From positions 19,554,001-19,618,000 of the forward strand of contig NC_083389.1 in assembly GCF_031755915.1 (NCBI RefSeq): DNA of 64,000 nt, given 5' to 3'. A program made the position numbers and the translations under genes. Below, piece by piece: positions 59,434 through 64,000 of the stretch. The notes under the pieces were generated by a model, which saw only the letters and a list, made by a program, of their open reading frames with translations, was not told where the DNA came from and did not search any database. This stretch comes from Ziziphus jujuba (Eukaryota; Streptophyta; Magnoliopsida; Rosales; Rhamnaceae). Numbering within the stretch: position 1 is the stretch's first letter; the number at the start of each line of letters is the position of its first letter.

Positions 59434-60875
59434 GTATATTTTTCTTTTTTCTTTTTTTTTTTTTTTTGGTGGGTTTGTGAGTATCAGACACACAGACACA
59501 TAGACACATAAGACGGCAAAAGCAAAGAGGAAGAAGAAGACGAAGACGAACAGACAGACACACTCTCACAGAGACAAATGTCGAACGGTTCTGCTGTTGT
59601 TGTGTGAAGGTGCATAAGTGACCGTTTGATCAGTTGAATATGTTGAAATTGATTAAAAAAGAAGCCATGGAATTTATCCAACGGCGAAGATTTTTAAGCT
59701 TTTTTATTTATTTATTTATTTATTTAGGTTGAATTTTTTTGGCCATGCACACGCTAGAGTGTCTATACACGCTTCTTTTAACTGCTTATTATAACTTGAC
59801 ACGTAATATGTTTGAGGGAATTTTCGTCAACCCAAAATAAAATATATATATATATATATATTCATATTAGGAATTTCTTCGTTTTGTATTTAATTTTAAA
59901 TTTCAAACGTTGACTTTGGTGGAATTTCAGAGGTCAACTCTATTTGGAGTTTGGAATAAAAAAAAAGTAAAATTAAAAATTAAAAATTGAAAATTTTGTA
60001 TATTTGGATGGCTTATATCCTTACTGAATATTGATCCTGGAATGGAAAACATAATTCTTTTGCAGTATTAAATTTTCTTCTAATTTCTTTTTCCTATCAT
60101 TTTTCTTTTTTTAAGTTCCAAAACTGTCTTGAAAAATGTCATAATATTTCTATAGTGGTGTTTACAGTTTCCCAAAACTTTAGGACATAGGATTTGCTTA
60201 TTTTAAGAAAGAAAAAAGGAAAAAGGAAAAGTAGAAGAAAACTTTAGAACATTTTATCTCAGTGTTTTGTGACCCTATTCTCACAACAATGATGTACTGC
60301 ATCAAAATTTTATTTAAAAAAATAAAAAGAAGTTATGCTTTAGTATTTATTACTAATGGATATTTGATTCCATTTTTAAAAACCCAACTAGGTTCGAGTG
60401 GTTTGTGATTAATTTAAAATTGGCTTAGTTTTAGTTTATTCAAACTTGATTTGTTATTAAACTAACTCAATTTCAACTATAAATGAAGTTCCCAATGTAA
60501 TTTTAAACAATAAATAATGTTTATAAATAGATTATATGTAATTTAAATTTATTATTCGATACATATTTATATAAAAATTATATTATTAATTTAATAGTAT
60601 CAAATATTTATAATGCATGAATAATATTTTTATACAGTTTTATAAAAATTAATAGAAATAAATAAAAATTATTAATAATTTAGTGTTTAAAAAAAAAAAA
60701 AAAACCAATATCAAATATTCAAATTTTAAGTTTTTGTAGTTAAATGACATGATCTCATTTATCTCCTTATTCATCTTAGCCAATGGCAACTTCGTCTACA
60801 GAAATAAAGAAGAGAATTAGTGTGAACTTTAATTGTCAATAATGCATTACTACTTTATGATGACATGAGTTTTTC

Positions 60876-60909
<34 letters not shown>

Positions 60910-61296
60910 AACATTGAAATGAGAGAGGAAATCTTCCCGTGCTCCCTGGACACATGTATATGTAGGACCCACATGTGGGGCATGTGTCTTAGAAGTATGT
61001 AGCTTTGGGGATATTAGAAATTTTTTTTTTAAGAATGAAAAATTCATACTTAATTGTCCAGAAAGACTTTTAATGAGATGATTTTGCAAGATTTTTTTTT
61101 TTTTTGAGTTATTATTGCAATAATATTGCTAAACGTTCCTTTGAAAAGTTTGGCATATGGGTCTAGTATTAGGACAAAATTTCCAAAGTTGAAATTGGAA
61201 GGTTAGAAGAATTAGTATATGGTAATTAGCAAGTCCTTCTATTTAATATTTTTTATGTATTAGAGAGCAAGCGATGTTACTTGTTCATGTAACAAA
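59434..61296. other. 5' flank of SYP71 and AT-rich intergenic DNA
   Basis: The first 200 bases form the likely 5' UTR and promoter of SYP71. The remainder is AT-rich, with a TA run near 59842-59861 and T runs at 60878-60908. No further gene recognised. Confidence 0.5.
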
Positions 61297-61762
61297 TAAT
61301 TTGAATTGTATCAAATGGGTTCCATAAAATCATATATTTATATAATAAATTTTAAATTAAAAATTGAAAGAAGTGTTAAGATGCACCATGGAATTACAAC
61401 GATATCATTATCTTTTTTATTTGAGAAATTTTAATTTCACTACCAATCTAATTTGAATTGTATCAAATGGGGTTCCACAAAATCATATATTTATAAAACA
61501 AAATTTAAATTAAAAACTGAAAGAAGTTATTAAGATGCACCATAGAATTACACCAATATCATTTATCTTTTTTATTTGAGAAATTTTAGTTTCACTACCA
61601 ATCTAATTTGAATTGTATCAAATGGGGTTCCATAAACTCATATATTCATATAGTAAAATTTAAATTAAAAATTGAAAGAAGTCATTAAGATGCACCATAG
61701 ACTTACACCAATATTATTTATCTTTTTTATTTGAGAAATTTTAGTTTCATTACCAATCAAAC
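61297..61762. repeat. Three tandem copies of a 152-155-bp unit
   Basis: TTGAATTGTATCAAATGGG begins at 61301, 61453 and 61608. Each unit contains AAGATGCACCAT and TTTATTTGAGAAATTTTA. The copies have diverged by several percent and small indels. The array is AT-rich and non-coding. Confidence 0.93.
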
Positions 61763-63530
61763 TCTATACACTTACAATATAAATTTATATTTTTATTTAA
61801 ATTTAAATTTATTATTAAAAATATTTAATAATTAAATTTATTTTAAATAACTTTTTTGTTTAACTCAAACTCAACCATAAACTAGGATTGCGAACTGTTT
61901 TAGTTTTACAAATCATGGAAAATCAAAATAAGAAGTAGTAAATTGTATTTAGCTTTTCTTTTGCATTTTGTAATTGTAAGTTTTGTTATTTTTATAATTT
62001 TTATTTTTTAATTTTGTTATCATTTACTATTTCATTGAATCTCGCACTACAGTTCAATTAATAAGGTTCAAATTATTTTGAAGAATTTAAAAAATACACG
62101 ACTAAATATTTTTAAAAATGTCCAAAAATATGTAATTGAAAAATTTTAAAAATACATTAAAAAAGGTTTGGAAGTATAGAATTGAAAAAAAAAATTGAAT
62201 TTATTCAAAAGTGCACAACTAAATATATTCAAATATGTTTAAAAGGTTACAGCTAAATAAACATTCCAAAAAATATATTCTTAGAAAACAAAAAATGTTT
62301 GAAAGTATATGAATATATATATATATATTATTAGAAAACAAAAAAAATCAAGAAATGGTATGAAAAAGTTGCCAAAGTGGATGTTGGAGTGAAGGTTTCG
62401 GCTTGATGGAGTGAGTTGCGGTTTAGCTTCCAATCCGTTTAGTTATTGTCTTTGGTTATAGTGTTTAATTTATGAAAAAAGACATAATTTTGGTTTTGCT
62501 TTGGAATGGCATATAAATTGTGAATATTTTGAATATTAAAAATGGTGTACCAAAGTATTTTTATATTTCAAAGTTATAGTGTATAAAAAATGAGATATCA
62601 AGTTTTTTTAAAAATTGTAATTTTTTTTTTTCATTTTCTTTTTATTTTTTTTTTATTTTTTGATAGAATTGTTATGTAGCCTCGAAAGTGTCTTAAAGGT
62701 AGAAAATATGTATTAAAAAATTAAGATTTAATAATCTGGTATAAACATTTTTGATAATATAATTTATTTGTGCATGAATTGGGCTAGTTCGAAAATTTGA
62801 TGTTACACTGGGGCCCTAAAATTGTAGGATTGGAGAGTAATACAGCTTTTCCTTTTTCCTTTTTCTGATCCCCAGTGATAATTGGAAGGACAATTTTATC
62901 TTCATCTATCTTTTTGTCAACAAATTTGCCCTTATGATTGTTCAACATATGTAACAAAACAATGATAAAAACAATTATAAAAAAAAAAAAAAAAAAAAAA
63001 AACTACAAAATAACAATTAATCATGTTGTGCTAAAACTTGGTCTCTCATATTAAAAAAATGTAAAATTTTAAAAAGAAAATCATAATGAATGCAAGTTAT
63101 TATTCTTTATTAAATATTTTCTGAAAATTAAATCCAAAAAAATTACATATATCGTTGAATTATGTTCACATTTGCAAAATTTAAAGTTGCTAGAATAAGT
63201 AATCTAAAAACGTAAAAAGAAGAGTTGTTGAAATCAAATTGTACACTTAAAGCAAAAGCAATTGTAGAAACTTCAACATGCTTAAGCATATTAATAAAAA
63301 TTTCTATAATGAAAGGGTAAAAACCATTATCACTACAATATGTATCCACACAAAAGCAATAATTTGGTGTATTTGAAAGTGCTTTCTTTTAATAAATATT
63401 TATTTGAAAGTGTTTTCTTTTAATAAATATTTATTTTTCATAACACTTTTTATTAATAAGTGTTTTATAAAATAAGATTCTATTTTTATATATTCCATTT
63501 TAATGGGAATAGGGAATTGAAAAAAAAAAA
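61763..63530. other. AT-rich intergenic DNA
   Basis: No gene recognised. A run at 62979-63002 (A). A roughly 37-bp duplication built on TATTTGAAAGTG lies at about 63370-63440. Confidence 0.5.
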
Positions 63531-63539
63531 GAATAATAA

Positions 63540-64000
63540 TTTCTATTTATATATATGATAAGTATTCAATTTAAAATTTGAAGGATTTTAAAATTTTTTA
63601 GAAGTTTAGAGGTATTTGATTGAGGTTTTAAAAGAATTTATATAAGTCTAATGATATTAAATTCAGATTTTAATAGATTTTATAAAAGTACATTAAAATT
63701 TAGATGTATTCAATAAAATTTTTATAGAATTCTTTTAAAATCTATAGGTATTTAAAAAGTTATTGATTTTAAAAAATGATGGATTTTAATGGATTTGAAA
63801 GAATTTTAAAAATAAAATTATGAAGAAAATTATCAATATAAAATCCAATATTTATCTTAAACATTTCATTGGATTCTTATAAATTCTTTATAGAGTCTAT
63901 GAAATTTCATAACAATCTATCAAATCCTTTAAAGTCTATAACTCATTTTAAACCCATCAATTTAAATTAAATACACTTTCTTAGATTCAAAGTTTAGATT
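63540..64000. mobile_element. Inverted AT-rich array, MITE-like, runs off the window
   Basis: GATTTTAATAGATTTTA-type motifs in the first half are mirrored as AATCTATCAAATCCTTTAAA-type text in the second half, the same style as the array at 10392-11350. The element probably continues beyond 64000, so only a partial call is possible. Confidence 0.4.

Noticed and set aside
59224..59511. Plus-strand Arg/Ser-rich frames over SYP71 exon 1
   Set aside because: Antisense shadow of the syntaxin first exon and its GA leader.
1..64000. CRISPR array, bacterial operon or organelle DNA insert
   Set aside because: No regularly spaced identical repeats with unique spacers, no bacterial-type gene clusters, and no recognisable chloroplast or mitochondrial genes.

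Overview
The window reads as nuclear DNA of a flowering plant, very probably a eudicot. It is strongly AT-rich, its genes have short GT-AG introns, and the protein families are plant ones: a BRH1-type RING-H2 protein, a PLAC8 protein with a GYPP tail, a WRC-domain protein and a SYP7-class syntaxin. The repeats are plant-typical too: Cassandra TRIMs carrying 5S-rRNA-derived sequence, PIF/Harbinger, LINEs and an endogenous pararetrovirus relic. The species cannot be fixed from the sequence alone.

Four cellular genes look intact, and three of them had to be assembled from exons. (1) 5351-5860 (+) is a single-exon BRH1-like RING-H2 E3 ligase. (2) 13467-16563 (-) is an eight-exon, 313-residue PLAC8 protein with 22-nt and 19-nt microexons and a MITE in intron 1. 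(3) 38168-39760 (+) is a three-exon, 363-residue WRC-type zinc-binding protein with poly-Asp tracts. (4) 56121-59413 (-) is a nine-exon, 266-residue SYP71-type Qc-SNARE with one GC-AG intron and a 13-nt last coding exon. They are not an operon and show no obvious functional link. All four have GA/CT-rich 5' leaders.

The rest is intergenic and repeat DNA. 1.39-3.56 kb is a LINE relic hit by a solo Cassandra LTR. 20.4-22.75 kb is a decayed Caulimoviridae-like relic. 23.5-31.4 kb is one LINE split by a 1.04-kb hAT-like element and by a roughly 4-kb insert that contains a three-LTR Cassandra array. 43.7-51.2 kb is a PIF/Harbinger element whose SANT/Myb-like gene is cut by a full TRIM (TSD GTTTA) and whose transposase gene is cut by a 2.96-kb LTR-like element (TSD AAATC). 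53.2-54.6 kb is a minus-strand LINE relic. Several AT-rich tandem duplications (31.4, 35.9, 52.8 and 61.3 kb) and inverted-repeat arrays (10.4 and 63.5 kb) fill the remaining space.

No tRNA gene, full-length rRNA gene, CRISPR array or bacterial-type feature was seen. The most notable biology is the layered transposon nesting, the multimeric Cassandra array, and the unusual splicing of the SYP71 and PLAC8 genes.
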